From NCBI GenBank assembly GCA_024102815.1, contig JAGFJJ010000048.1, positions 352,067-416,066 on the forward strand: a stretch of 64,000 nucleotides of DNA, read 5' to 3'. Shown piece after piece: positions 44,161 to 52,343 of this stretch (its first letter is position 1; each line of letters opens with the position of its first letter). Source of the stretch: Phycisphaerae bacterium. GTDB taxonomy: Bacteria > Planctomycetota > Phycisphaerae > UBA1845. A program made the position numbers and the translations under genes. The notes beneath the pieces were generated by a model. That model was not told where the DNA came from, did no database searches, and saw nothing but the letters and a program-made list of their open reading frames with translations.

Positions 44161-44832
44161 TTACGAGGCCCACGTCACGTGAAGCCTCCGAATTCGATGG
44201 TTGATTGTTGTGGCGTCGAAGCCGAGGAGCCCGGCGATCTCTGCCGGTTTTGCCGTGCGTCCTCCTTCGATGAGCAGTTCGAAACGTACGGCGTCGGATT
44301 CCAGCTCGACGCTTTGAAGATACGGGCGAATGTCCACGGTTCGCGCGGACGGTTCGCCGGGTGTTTGCCTCGTTACAGGCAGGGTCGGCGATGCCATGAT
44401 CTCTGTGACGCGGGAGGCAAATGCCTCCGGCGCGGCGCCGTCCAGCGACAGGCGATAAGCGGCACTCCGCGGCTGGAGACGCTCTCCCTCCTGCAGCCGC
44501 CGCCCTTGATGAACGGGCATCTCCCTCGGGAGCTGCTGCCCCAGCCGTGCGGGCACGTCGTCGGAATTCTCCATGAGCTCGAAGACTACGGCCTCCACGT
44601 CGGAGGCAATTCCCACCGGACGGGGCAGGGGGATCATGATCTTGGGATGCGGATTGAAACCCTGGGAATAGCGAATGGGCAGCGCCGCTCGAGCGCACGC
44701 CCGGCGGAACAGCCGCAGCGTATCGTGATGGGAAATGAACCGCAGGTCGCCATTCACGGCGTGAAAGATGACCCAGCGGATGCGCTGTTCAACGACGGCG
44801 GAGATAGCCGCCGTCCCGCCCGTTGCCGGCAT
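44161..44832 (-). CDS. DUF2344/TIGR03936 protein
   Basis: 223 residues. TIGR03936 (DUF2344) marks: RFISHHDTLRLFRRAC, LPIRYSQGFNPHPKI, and ASDVEAVVFELME. In many bacteria this domain is fused to or beside a radical SAM (TIGR03960) protein and next to RNase E/G; here only RNase E/G is adjacent (15 bases downstream). Function unknown but the gene context hints at RNA maturation. Confidence 0.87.
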   Translation of the reverse strand: MPATGGTAAISAVVEQRIRWVIFHAVNGDLRFISHHDTLRLFRRACARAALPIRYSQGFNPHPKIMIPLPRPVGIASDVEAVVFELMENSDDVPARLGQQLPREMPVHQGRRLQEGERLQPRSAAYRLSLDGAAPEAFASRVTEIMASPTLPVTRQTPGEPSARTVDIRPYLQSVELESDAVRFELLIEGGRTAKPAEIAGLLGFDATTINHRIRRLHVTWAS

Positions 44833-44902
44833 GATGCACTCTAATCCCGCCCCGCAGGCCGCCGAGCCTTATCCCGGCGTCGGTTTTGCACGCTGTCCAA
44901 TT

Positions 44903-46756
44903 TCAGATCGGGTCCTGCGGAAGTAATTTCCGTGTCTCGTCACGCAAGTAGTTTGTTACCTGCCTCTCGGATTCCAGACTCAGCGCCTTTCTCGCGACAC
45001 GTTGCGCCTTGGAAAAGGAGATCAGGCGAATCAGCTTCTTGATTTCGGGAATATTGGCCGGCGCCATCGAAAAATTGCTCAAGCCCACCCCCACCAGAAA
45101 GATGGCATACAACGGCTGCCCCGCCATTTCCCCACATAGACTACATTCGACCTCCGCCTGATTACAAGCCCTGGCGACGTCGCGAACCGTTCTCAGCACG
45201 GCCGGGTGCGAGGGATTATAGAAGCGGGCGACCCGTTCGTTACCCCGATCGACGGCCAGCAGATATTGCACGAGATCGTTCGTGCCAATGCTGATAAACC
45301 CCACTTCCCGGCAGAATTCCTTGATCTGGATGGCTGCGGCAGGTGTCTCGAGCATCATCCCTACCGGAATGTCCCGGCGAAACGGAATGTCGTCCTCCTC
45401 CAGATCCTCCATGGCGTCACGAACCGTCATTTTGGCCTGGCGGAACTCCATGAGGCTGTTGATCAGCGGGAACATCAGCCGGACATCGCCTTCGACCGAC
45501 GCCCGCAGGACCGCCCGGAGCTGCTCCTTGAACATGTCCAGGTTTTCGAGGCTGTAGCGGATCGAACGCAGTCCGAGCATGGGATTTCGCTCCTGCTCGT
45601 AGCGTCGCTGTTGCGTGTACTTGTCGGCCCCGAGGTCAAACGTCCGAATTGTAACCGGCTTGCCGCATGCCCCGCGGATGGCCGCCACGTACGCCTCGTA
45701 CTGGTCCTGCTCGGATGGAGCACCCTCCGGGCGAAGGAAAAGGAACTCCGTGCGGTACAGGCCAACGCCGTCGGCGCCCTTCTCCAGTCCGGCGGCGGAT
45801 TCGTGCGGAAACTCGATGTTGCTCAGCAGCGTGATGCGCCGCCCGTCCTGGGTCACCGCGGGAACGGTCTTGAGTTCGCCCAACTCGTCGGTAAGGCGAA
45901 TGTAAGCCTGACGCTGTACCTGGTATTCCTCCAGCGTGGCCTCATTGGGATTGACAATGACGAGCTGGTTCGAGCCGTCCACGATGACCGTGTCGCCGCC
46001 GCTGATCCGCGTGGAGACATCGTTCAGGCCGATCACACCCGGCCGACCCCACGATCTCAGGAGAATAGCCGTGTGCGACGTGGCTGCCCCGGCGTCGAGC
46101 GCCACGCCCATGATCTTCGTGTTGGCAAGCTGAGCGGTCTGGGTGGGCGTCAGGTCATGCGCCACGAGAATGACCGGTTTACGCAAATGGCCGAGGTCCT
46201 CACGTCCTTCTCCCAGGATGTGGCGCAGGAGGCGGCGCTCGATGTCCTGCACATCCCGCATGCGCTCGACGAGCAGCGGGTCGTTCATCTGCATGAACCG
46301 CCGCTGGTAGTTCCGCATCACCGTGCTGGTGGCATAGGCGGCGGTGGCGTACTTGGATTGGATCAGCTGTTCGATGTTCTGGCGCAGGTGTTCGTCGCGG
46401 AGCACGCCGACATGCCAGGTAAAGACGTTGGCGGCATCCCGCCCCAAGTTGATGTTGAGCCAATCGGCCTGCTTTTGCAGCTCTTCGATCGACTTTTCCA
46501 CGGCCGTGGCAAGACGCTGCATCTCCATGGGGACGTGGTCCGAGGAGATCGTGCGGAAGGGGATGCGGAAATCCTCGGCCTCCAGGATGACGGCCTGCCC
46601 GATGGCGACGCCGGGAGCGACGGAGATGCCTCGCAGGATTTCCATGGGCCATTCGGTCTCCGCGCGGGGAACGGGCTGTCGAGAAAGCGATGCGCCGGTC
46701 TGCCGCGGTGGCGGTACAAGCTGATCCAACGACGCTTGCGCCCGATCTTGCTTCAC
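44903..46756 (-). CDS. ptsI: Phosphoenolpyruvate-protein phosphotransferase (PTS enzyme I)
   Basis: 617 residues from a GTG (46756) that overlaps the ptsH stop. Autophosphorylates on His from PEP and passes the group to HPr. The active His is in GAATSHTAILLRSWGRPGVIG; the PEP site includes GLYRTEFLFL, NPMLGLRSIRY, MFPLI, and SLCGEMAGQPLY. The first 37 residues are an extra Pro/Arg-rich stretch; the conserved fold begins at MEILRGISVAPGVAIGQ, so a start near 46645 is possible. The order hpf-ptsN-ptsH-ptsI resembles a regulatory PTS. Confidence 0.92.
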   Translation of the reverse strand: MKQDRAQASLDQLVPPPRQTGASLSRQPVPRAETEWPMEILRGISVAPGVAIGQAVILEAEDFRIPFRTISSDHVPMEMQRLATAVEKSIEELQKQADWLNINLGRDAANVFTWHVGVLRDEHLRQNIEQLIQSKYATAAYATSTVMRNYQRRFMQMNDPLLVERMRDVQDIERRLLRHILGEGREDLGHLRKPVILVAHDLTPTQTAQLANTKIMGVALDAGAATSHTAILLRSWGRPGVIGLNDVSTRISGGDTVIVDGSNQLVIVNPNEATLEEYQVQRQAYIRLTDELGELKTVPAVTQDGRRITLLSNIEFPHESAAGLEKGADGVGLYRTEFLFLRPEGAPSEQDQYEAYVAAIRGACGKPVTIRTFDLGADKYTQQRRYEQERNPMLGLRSIRYSLENLDMFKEQLRAVLRASVEGDVRLMFPLINSLMEFRQAKMTVRDAMEDLEEDDIPFRRDIPVGMMLETPAAAIQIKEFCREVGFISIGTNDLVQYLLAVDRGNERVARFYNPSHPAVLRTVRDVARACNQAEVECSLCGEMAGQPLYAIFLVGVGLSNFSMAPANIPEIKKLIRLISFSKAQRVARKALSLESERQVTNYLRDETRKLLPQDPI

Positions 46757-47052
46757 GAAGTTTCTTGGTCAAACCCGCGTTGAACCAGTTCGGCGAGCGC
46801 GCCCACGGCTTGCTCGGCATCTTCCCCCTCGGCCGAAATCCGCAATACGCAGCCTCGGGTGGCTTCCAGCAGCATCATGTGCATGGCACTCTTGCCATCC
46901 ACTTCCTCGCCCCTTCGCGTCACGTTTCGAACCCGAACGGCGCTCTTGAATGTGGAGGCGAGATCAACGAACCGCATCACGGGACGGGCATGAACGCCCT
47001 CCTGAAGATCGACCGTTACCTCGCGTGAAGCTTCGTGATTGGAACCGGACAA
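46753..47052 (-). CDS. ptsH: HPr phosphocarrier protein
   Basis: 99 residues. The phosphorylated His is in EGVHARPVMRFVDLA and the regulatory-Ser site (Ser46-type) in VDGKSAMHMMLL, so both controls may exist; no HPr kinase gene is in the window. It overlaps ptsI (GTGA) and lies downstream of ptsN. Confidence 0.9.
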   Translation of the reverse strand: MSGSNHEASREVTVDLQEGVHARPVMRFVDLASTFKSAVRVRNVTRRGEEVDGKSAMHMMLLEATRGCVLRISAEGEDAEQAVGALAELVQRGFDQETS

Positions 47053-47113
47053 ACGCGATCCGCCTCTCCCGGACGCCGGGGCGTCCCCGCGCTGCGCATC
47101 CGACCCGGGCGGG

Positions 47114-47599
47114 TCATTCCTCCTGCATGCCGTCAGCTTCCTTGATCAGGTCGATGATGGCCTCGCGACTCTCCGCCTGCCGGAGGAAACGGCGGAAATT
47201 CTCGCGCTGCAAGTACCGAAAAATCTTTTCCATCGCGGCGAGGTGCTCTTCCGGAGCACTGGCCGGGCTGAGCAGCAACACCACGGTAAACACCGGCGCG
47301 CGGTCCAGAGCGGCAAAGTCCACACCCCTGCTGGAACGACCGATCGCGGCGGTCATCTTCTTGACCCGCTCGTGCTTGACGTGGGGAACCGCCACGCCCT
47401 TTCCGAAACCCGTGCTTCCCTGCTTCTCGCGGGCGATGGCCGCCTTGGCGACTTCATCGACATCATCGGCCTCGAGCGCGCCGTGGTCGGCCAGGGATTG
47501 CACCAGCTCCCGAATCACCGCATTTCGATCTGTCCCCTCCAGGTCGGCGATAATGGACGGTCCGTGGATGATGTCCAACAGCTTCATGCGCAGATCCAT
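47114..47599 (-). CDS. ptsN: PTS EIIA (PtsN/fructose type) regulatory protein
   Basis: 161 residues, PTS EIIA-2 domain. The phosphorylated His is in GFGKGVAVPHVKHERV. Like EIIA-Ntr it has no attached EIIB or EIIC, and no sugar permease is in the window. It probably senses nitrogen or carbon state through phosphorylation. Start is the ATG at 47599 or 47587; no clear ribosome site for either. It is 60 bases upstream of ptsH on the minus strand. Confidence 0.87.
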   Translation of the reverse strand: MDLRMKLLDIIHGPSIIADLEGTDRNAVIRELVQSLADHGALEADDVDEVAKAAIAREKQGSTGFGKGVAVPHVKHERVKKMTAAIGRSSRGVDFAALDRAPVFTVVLLLSPASAPEEHLAAMEKIFRYLQRENFRRFLRQAESREAIIDLIKEADGMQEE

Positions 47600-47629
47600 G
47601 ACCAGTCATTAAGGTCTTCGGCCTCGGGT

Positions 47630-47668
47630 CCGCCCGCATCCGGGCGGGCCTGCCCCGACCGCGGGGCA
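47630..47668 (-). promoter_or_regulatory. Two adjacent GC-rich hairpins between hpf and ptsN
   Basis: CCGCCCG (47630-47636) pairs with CGGGCGG (47641-47647), and TGCCCC (47651-47656) pairs with GGGGCA (47663-47668). They lie in the 86-base gap between two co-directional genes and have no T-run, so they are more likely an RNA processing or attenuation site than an intrinsic terminator. Function not known. Confidence 0.45.
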
Positions 47669-47685
47669 AACCGATGACGTGCGTC

Positions 47686-48000
47686 CTACGACGGACTGGG
47701 ACCGTCGTGCTTGTGATTTCGCAGCATTTCCTTGTGCTTCCGCAGCTGGCGTTCCAGCTTGTCCACGACCGCGTCCACGAGCGCATACGTATCTGGGCCC
47801 GTTTCACTGGCCACGAACGTGTGCTTGTGGTCGGCGCGGACGATGATCTCCGCGGTGAACAACTCCGACTCGTGTCCGAGAATTACCTCGACTTCGTGAA
47901 TCCGATCGTAGAAGCGAGGCAGCTTCTGGATCTTCTCCTCAATGTAGGATCGCAGTTCCGCCGGCACCTCCACATGGCGACCGGATATTTGAATCTGCAC
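47686..48000 (-). CDS. hpf: Ribosome hibernation promoting factor, short form
   Basis: 104 residues from a GTG with GGAGG six bases upstream. The HPF/RaiA fold is evident in IQISGRHVEVPAELRSYIEEK, HESELFTAEIIVRADHK and DTYALVDAVVDKLERQLRKHKE. It lacks the long C-terminal dimerisation domain, so it is the short type that stabilises 100S ribosomes together with a partner. It is the first gene of the PTS block on the minus strand. Confidence 0.92.
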   Translation of the reverse strand: MQIQISGRHVEVPAELRSYIEEKIQKLPRFYDRIHEVEVILGHESELFTAEIIVRADHKHTFVASETGPDTYALVDAVVDKLERQLRKHKEMLRNHKHDGPSPS

Positions 48001-48093
48001 AAGTATCCTCCCAGGTCCAAGCCGGTATCCAACATCCGGCTATCTGCATGTCCAACCCATGACCAGGCAAGCCCTGTCATGGTGGGGCGCCCG

Positions 48094-48990
48094 CTACGGC
48101 GACACGCCCTCCGGCTTCGCCACCGGTTCCGATGGAATCATGGCACCGGGCTTGATCACCCCGCCACTGATAATGAACCGCAAGGCTTCGTCCACGGAAA
48201 TGTTCAGATCAATTACATCCCGCCGTGCAACATGAACGACGTACCCCGTCATCGGCGTCGGTGAACTCGGGATGAAGACCGTCACTAATTCCTCCGGGAC
48301 GCTGCCCTGAATGGCCTTGATGGCCTGACCGGTGCTCAAGCCCAGCGACCAGACCCCGAGCCGGGGATACTGTACCGCCACCATCCCGGAGAACGCCAGC
48401 GGCTTTTCCGTCAGCAGGAAGTCCGTGACCTGCTTGACGTTGGTGTACACGGCCCGGATGACGGGAATGCGTTTCAAGACGCCTTCCCCCATCCGCCACA
48501 TGGTTCGTCCCATGAAGCTCGCCAGAAACATTCCGGTGAAGTATACGAGGATGATGGCGATCACAAAACCGAGAACGTGCAAATGGAATTTCCGGAACGC
48601 GATCTCCCAGAGCGCCCGGCTGCGGGCATCGAACGCCGCGCCGCGAATCCGATCGTTCGGGCTGACTAAAGCGTTGCTGTGAATCGTCATGTACTCGATG
48701 GTCAGCCGCTGCCCGGTGCGTTCGTCCCATCGGTCGATGGGCGTTCCGTAGCGAAGAGCATCAAACTCGCGATCCACAAGCACGCGGGCAGGTTCATCTC
48801 GGATGGCCCGGCAGACCTCGAGCAGGCCATTCGTGATATACCGGCCGACATAGCCATCAACGAATTGGTAAACCCACACCAGGATGGCGAAGGTCAGCAG
48901 GGTAGGGACCAGGGCGGCGAGCCCGCGAAGGAAGAATCGACGGAAGTCGTCCATCCGCCCGAGTTTCGGTTCCTTTTCAGCGATCGCCAC
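48094..48990 (-). CDS. DUF502 family membrane protein
   Basis: 298 residues. DUF502 hallmarks: FFLRGLAALVPTLLTFAILVW at the N terminus, a second and third helix near 155 and 180, and IPVIRAVYTNVKQVTDFLL, followed by FIPSSPTPMTGYVV and ISVDEALRFIISGG. Function unknown. It lies just upstream of hpf on the minus strand, with a gap of about 93 bases. Confidence 0.87.
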   Translation of the reverse strand: MAIAEKEPKLGRMDDFRRFFLRGLAALVPTLLTFAILVWVYQFVDGYVGRYITNGLLEVCRAIRDEPARVLVDREFDALRYGTPIDRWDERTGQRLTIEYMTIHSNALVSPNDRIRGAAFDARSRALWEIAFRKFHLHVLGFVIAIILVYFTGMFLASFMGRTMWRMGEGVLKRIPVIRAVYTNVKQVTDFLLTEKPLAFSGMVAVQYPRLGVWSLGLSTGQAIKAIQGSVPEELVTVFIPSSPTPMTGYVVHVARRDVIDLNISVDEALRFIISGGVIKPGAMIPSEPVAKPEGVSP

Positions 48991-49123
48991 CCGCCACCGC
49001 TTGGCCGGCGGCGACTCCGTCTGAAGTAAGTTGAAGTTTCAGTAGCTCTAATTCGGCTCGCCGCAATCTAGGGCGGACGCCGGTGGGCGTCAACGGTTGT
49101 GACGATGCGCCCGGCTCCTTAGC

Positions 49124-49759
49124 ATGCAGCCACGGATGAGCGTCGAACTCTATTCAACCACCAAGGCTGCGATTCCGTGGCGGACGTTTGCCGGGGCGAT
49201 ACTGCTACTCGCTGCGACGACCCTTCTGGCACTGCAACTATCGCTCTCTCGCAGGGCTGATCCCCTCAGCTTCGCCATATCGCCTCCCGGATGGAATGCG
49301 TCTTTTCGGGTGCCCCGAGGTTTTGAACACACCGCCCCGTTTCGCACGACATCGGCGGAGATCATTCGCTTCACGCGGCCGTTCGAAGGCAGCGGGGAGG
49401 CCAATCTTCTCGTATGGAAGATTCTCGAAGATCCGCCCCTGTCACCCCGGGATACCGCACGGCAAATTATCCTGTTTAACTCCGTCATGCAGGGCGGATT
49501 AACGGGCTCGAAGGAGATGATCGAAGCCGAACGCCCGATTGGTTCCGCGGGGGGCATCGAACTGCTCGGCGGCGCCGGAAGAACAGTCGTGCGGGTGGCG
49601 AATCTTCGGAATGGCGGTGGTTTCGCCGTTTCCCTTGCGGTGGACCAGGGCCCGATTCCCGACGAACTCTACGACCTCTTCGACGAACTCTGTCGGTCCT
49701 TCGAGTTTTCACAGGGAACCAATCGGCAGGGGAGAATCCTCAATTCGCAAAACCGGTAG
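49124..49759 (+). CDS. Hypothetical membrane-anchored protein
   Basis: 211 residues. One N-terminal membrane helix (WRTFAGAILLLAATTLLAL), then a soluble extracytoplasmic domain with SFAISPPGWNASFRVPRG and FRTTSAEIIRFTRPFEGSG. No family recognised. Two in-frame ATGs (49124, 49136) are possible starts. The gene is followed 120 bases later by a pseudopilin gene on the same strand, so it might belong with a pilus or secretion function, but this is inferred from position only. Confidence 0.65.
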   Translation: MQPRMSVELYSTTKAAIPWRTFAGAILLLAATTLLALQLSLSRRADPLSFAISPPGWNASFRVPRGFEHTAPFRTTSAEIIRFTRPFEGSGEANLLVWKILEDPPLSPRDTARQIILFNSVMQGGLTGSKEMIEAERPIGSAGGIELLGGAGRTVVRVANLRNGGGFAVSLAVDQGPIPDELYDLFDELCRSFEFSQGTNRQGRILNSQNR

Positions 49760-49879
49760 TTTCCTGTTTCCCACCCGGATTCGTCCTGCTATTCTTGCTC
49801 CACAAGGGAGGTTGGCCGATGCGCGGCGCCGGCCTCCTGATCGAGTCCCATCTGTTCCCTCGGCCGAGGAGCACACGAC

Positions 49880-50629
49880 ATGTCCTGCCGTTCCTGCTCG
49901 CGCCCGCGTGGCAGAGCTTTCACGCTCATCGAACTGCTCGTTGTGATCGGGATAGTCTTCCTCCTGCTCGCGGTATTGCTGCCCTCTTTGAACTTCGCCC
50001 GGGCCCGGCTGCGCGAGTTAATGTGCGCCAACAACCTTCGGCAGTGGGGAACTGCGACGACGTATTACCGGGAGGAGTTCGATGACTATCTGCCGGGCGA
50101 GGGAACTTACCTCCGACTGGACGACAAGACTTCCTGGTTCAACGTATTGCCACCGTATCTGGGTGCTCCTCGCTATGCGGATGTCGAGCGCAATGGGGAA
50201 CTCATTGAAGAGTATCCCGATCTGCATGTATGGATCTGCCCCGCCAAGAATGCCAATAGCCCTTATTACAAATCATGGTCAGGGAAGAACCAATTTCACT
50301 ATGGCATGAATATGGTGCTTGACGGCATGGAGAGCACGCTGACGCCGGACTTTCCCGATCGCGGCCCGGAGCATCCGATCTGGGCCCGAGATTACGCACG
50401 AGAACCCAATACCGTGTTCATGTTTGACATCTACGACAATCAGATGGCCGGCAAACAGGAAAACGTCGGGCACGACTACCACGGAACACTTGCCAATGTT
50501 CTCTTTCTGGACACCGGCGTGTCCAGCTTCCATGGCCCGGATTTCGTGGAGAAGGGCGACTTCGACAATCCCAGACCCATCTGGAACCACCCCCAGCTCT
50601 ATTGGGGATACAGGCCCGGGGCGCGGTAG
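49880..50629 (+). CDS. Type II pseudopilin-like protein (prepilin N-terminal domain)
   Basis: 249 residues. Prepilin signal RAFTLIELLVVIGIVFLLLA with Ala rather than Gly before the cleaved Phe, then a Cys-containing helix (FARARLRELMCANNLRQWG) and a beta-rich head with WICPAKNANSPYYK. This is the large planctomycete prepilin-type family, distinct from GspG. The ATG follows GAGGAG. It is about 6 kb from the gsp operon and may be used by that secretion system or by a pilus. Confidence 0.8.
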   Translation: MSCRSCSRPRGRAFTLIELLVVIGIVFLLLAVLLPSLNFARARLRELMCANNLRQWGTATTYYREEFDDYLPGEGTYLRLDDKTSWFNVLPPYLGAPRYADVERNGELIEEYPDLHVWICPAKNANSPYYKSWSGKNQFHYGMNMVLDGMESTLTPDFPDRGPEHPIWARDYAREPNTVFMFDIYDNQMAGKQENVGHDYHGTLANVLFLDTGVSSFHGPDFVEKGDFDNPRPIWNHPQLYWGYRPGAR

Positions 50630-50645
50630 ATCCGCTTGGTGCGGA

Positions 50646-51758
50646 TTACATCGGCTCGCCGAAACTCGCCCCCGTCGCGCGGCAAGCACGGAGTACGGGG
50701 TCGTCGAGCGGGACGAGCCGCTGGCGATTGGCCACGTCGGCGATGGGGACGCTGGTGAGCTTGCCGCCCTGCATAGCCACCATGTGCTGGAAACTCCCCT
50801 CCATAGCCAACTCCATCGCCCGGAATCCATATTGCGTCGCCAGCACCCGATCGAAGGCCGTGGGCGTTCCGCCGCGCTGCACGTGACCCAGGATCGTCGC
50901 GCGACATTCCAGCCCGGTTCGCTCGGCGATCTGTGCGGCCAACACCATGCTCACGCCGCCGAGGCGGATGGGATCGGGCGATTCGCGAACGATGCGATCG
51001 ACGACGACCTTCCCGCCGACGGGTTTGGCGCCTTCCGACACGACCACGAGCGTATAGGCCTTTCCGTGGCGGCTTCGCTCGATACATCGCTGGGTGACGG
51101 CCTCGAGTGAGAACTCGATTTCGGGGATGAGGATGACGTCGGCGCCGCCGGCCGCGGCGCTGTGCAGTGCCAGCCATCCGGCATTGCGGCCCATCGTCTC
51201 CACGAGCATGACCCGGCTGTGGCTCGCAGCCGTGGTGCGGATGCGATCGATGGCTTCGGTCGCGGTGGCGACGGCCGTGTCGAATCCGAAAGTAACGTCC
51301 GTATGCATCAGGTCGTTATCAATGGTCTTGGGCACGCCGACGACGCGAACGCCGCGATCCGCGAGCTTGGCCACCGATGACATGGTGCCGTCGCCGCCGA
51401 TGCAGACGATGCAATCCAGCCCGGCGTTCTGGATGTTACGCACGGTCTGCTCTCGACGGTCCTCGCGAATGGGGTTGCCTTCGGCGTCTTTGCCCACGAC
51501 GTGGCGTGAGGGATCGGCCGTGTTGCTCGCGCCGAGGATCGTGCCGCCGCGGTCGAGGATGTTGGACACGGATTCGAAGGTCAAAGGATGCATGCGGTTT
51601 TCGATGAGCCCGAGCAGTCCGTCCTCAACACCGACGACCTCGATTCCGAACCTGGTGATGGCGGTCTTGGTCACGGCGCGGATGACGGCGTTAAGGCCGG
51701 GGCAATCGCCGCCGCCGGTGAGTACGCCGATGCGTTTGATGTCCACAGCTGCAGGCAT
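50646..51758 (-). CDS. pfkA: 6-phosphofructokinase with mixed ATP/PPi signatures
   Basis: 370 residues. Glycolytic phosphorylation of fructose 6-phosphate. The nucleotide site is GGDGTMSS (the GG-D-G-T form of ATP-using enzymes), but the substrate motif is PKTIDND with Lys in place of Gly, as in PPi-type enzymes. Such a mix occurs in the group III PFK set. Other marks: MLVETMGRNAGWLA and LGHVQRGGTPTAFDR. The phosphate donor therefore cannot be fixed by sequence alone. The ATG has GGAGG four bases upstream. Confidence 0.9.
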   Translation of the reverse strand: MPAAVDIKRIGVLTGGGDCPGLNAVIRAVTKTAITRFGIEVVGVEDGLLGLIENRMHPLTFESVSNILDRGGTILGASNTADPSRHVVGKDAEGNPIREDRREQTVRNIQNAGLDCIVCIGGDGTMSSVAKLADRGVRVVGVPKTIDNDLMHTDVTFGFDTAVATATEAIDRIRTTAASHSRVMLVETMGRNAGWLALHSAAAGGADVILIPEIEFSLEAVTQRCIERSRHGKAYTLVVVSEGAKPVGGKVVVDRIVRESPDPIRLGGVSMVLAAQIAERTGLECRATILGHVQRGGTPTAFDRVLATQYGFRAMELAMEGSFQHMVAMQGGKLTSVPIADVANRQRLVPLDDPVLRACRATGASFGEPM

Positions 51759-51823
51759 GGATCCTCCTTCCCGCGGCGCCGGGCGGTCCTGTAATCGAGC
51801 TCGAGCGCGGCATGCGCCCGATC

Positions 51824-51851
51824 TTGCATGCCGAGCCCGACGTGCTATAGT
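51824..51851 (+). promoter_or_regulatory. Sigma-70-type promoter of tRNA-Val
   Basis: A -35-like TTGCAT (51824-51829) and a -10-like TATAGT (51846-51851) are 16 bases apart, with the tRNA starting 17 bases past the -10. Both match consensus at four or five of six bases. Confidence 0.65.
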
Positions 51852-51867
51852 CGCCCGTTCGTATTAA

Positions 51868-51941
51868 GGGCGATTAGCTCAGTTGGCTAGAGCGCCTGCT
51901 CGACACGCAGGAGGTCACAGGTTCAAGTCCTGTATCGCCCA
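51868..51941 (+). tRNA. tRNA-Val(GAC) with C at position 33
   Basis: A full cloverleaf: acceptor GGGCGAT/ATCGCCC, D arm GCTC/GAGC, anticodon stem CCTGC/GCAGG, T arm ACAGG/CCTGT, discriminator A at 51941. The anticodon GAC is at 51902-51904. The 3' CCA is not encoded. The anticodon loop is TCGACAC, so base 33 is C instead of the almost invariant U; typical bacterial tRNA-Val(GAC) has TTGACAC. This is either real variation or a sequencing error. Confidence 0.92.
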
Positions 51942-52343
51942 TTTCCAACTCCTTGTCAGACAAATGTTTACATCTCGTCATCCGTTTTCCGTCGGACCGC
52001 GGGTATTGGCATTACGTTCCTGAAGTCACAGTTGAAGGGGCGATGTCGACGAGGAGCCGTCCTGCAGCGGCCGGTGCCGCATCATTTGGCTACGCGCCAG
52101 TTCGGGGATCGACATATGCAATCCGGACGAACCCGTTTCGCTGGCAAAGACCAAGCCGGCCAGCGTCATCTTGGTTGCGGCAAACTGCACGAGCGCCGGC
52201 CCAAGGTCGGCTATGCACAATAGATAAGCAGCCAAGAGGATTTCGGCGCGGGATGGTTGGGTCAACGATCCGGCCGCACCGAAACGCACCAGTTTGAATG
52301 AGTCGAACCACGACCAAGTAGTCGGACCCCAAGCCAATGGCAC
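51942..52343. other. Intergenic region after tRNA
   Basis: About 400 bases between the tRNA and the gamma-glutamyltransferase stop. Two minus-strand frames of about 100 codons overlap here (for example 52026-52343, reading MPLAWGPTTWSWFDSFKLVR), but they have no recognised family and no ribosome site. Not called as genes. Confidence 0.35.

Noticed and set aside
47630..47668. Intrinsic terminator between hpf and ptsN
   Set aside because: Hairpins are strong but no T-run follows on the minus strand.
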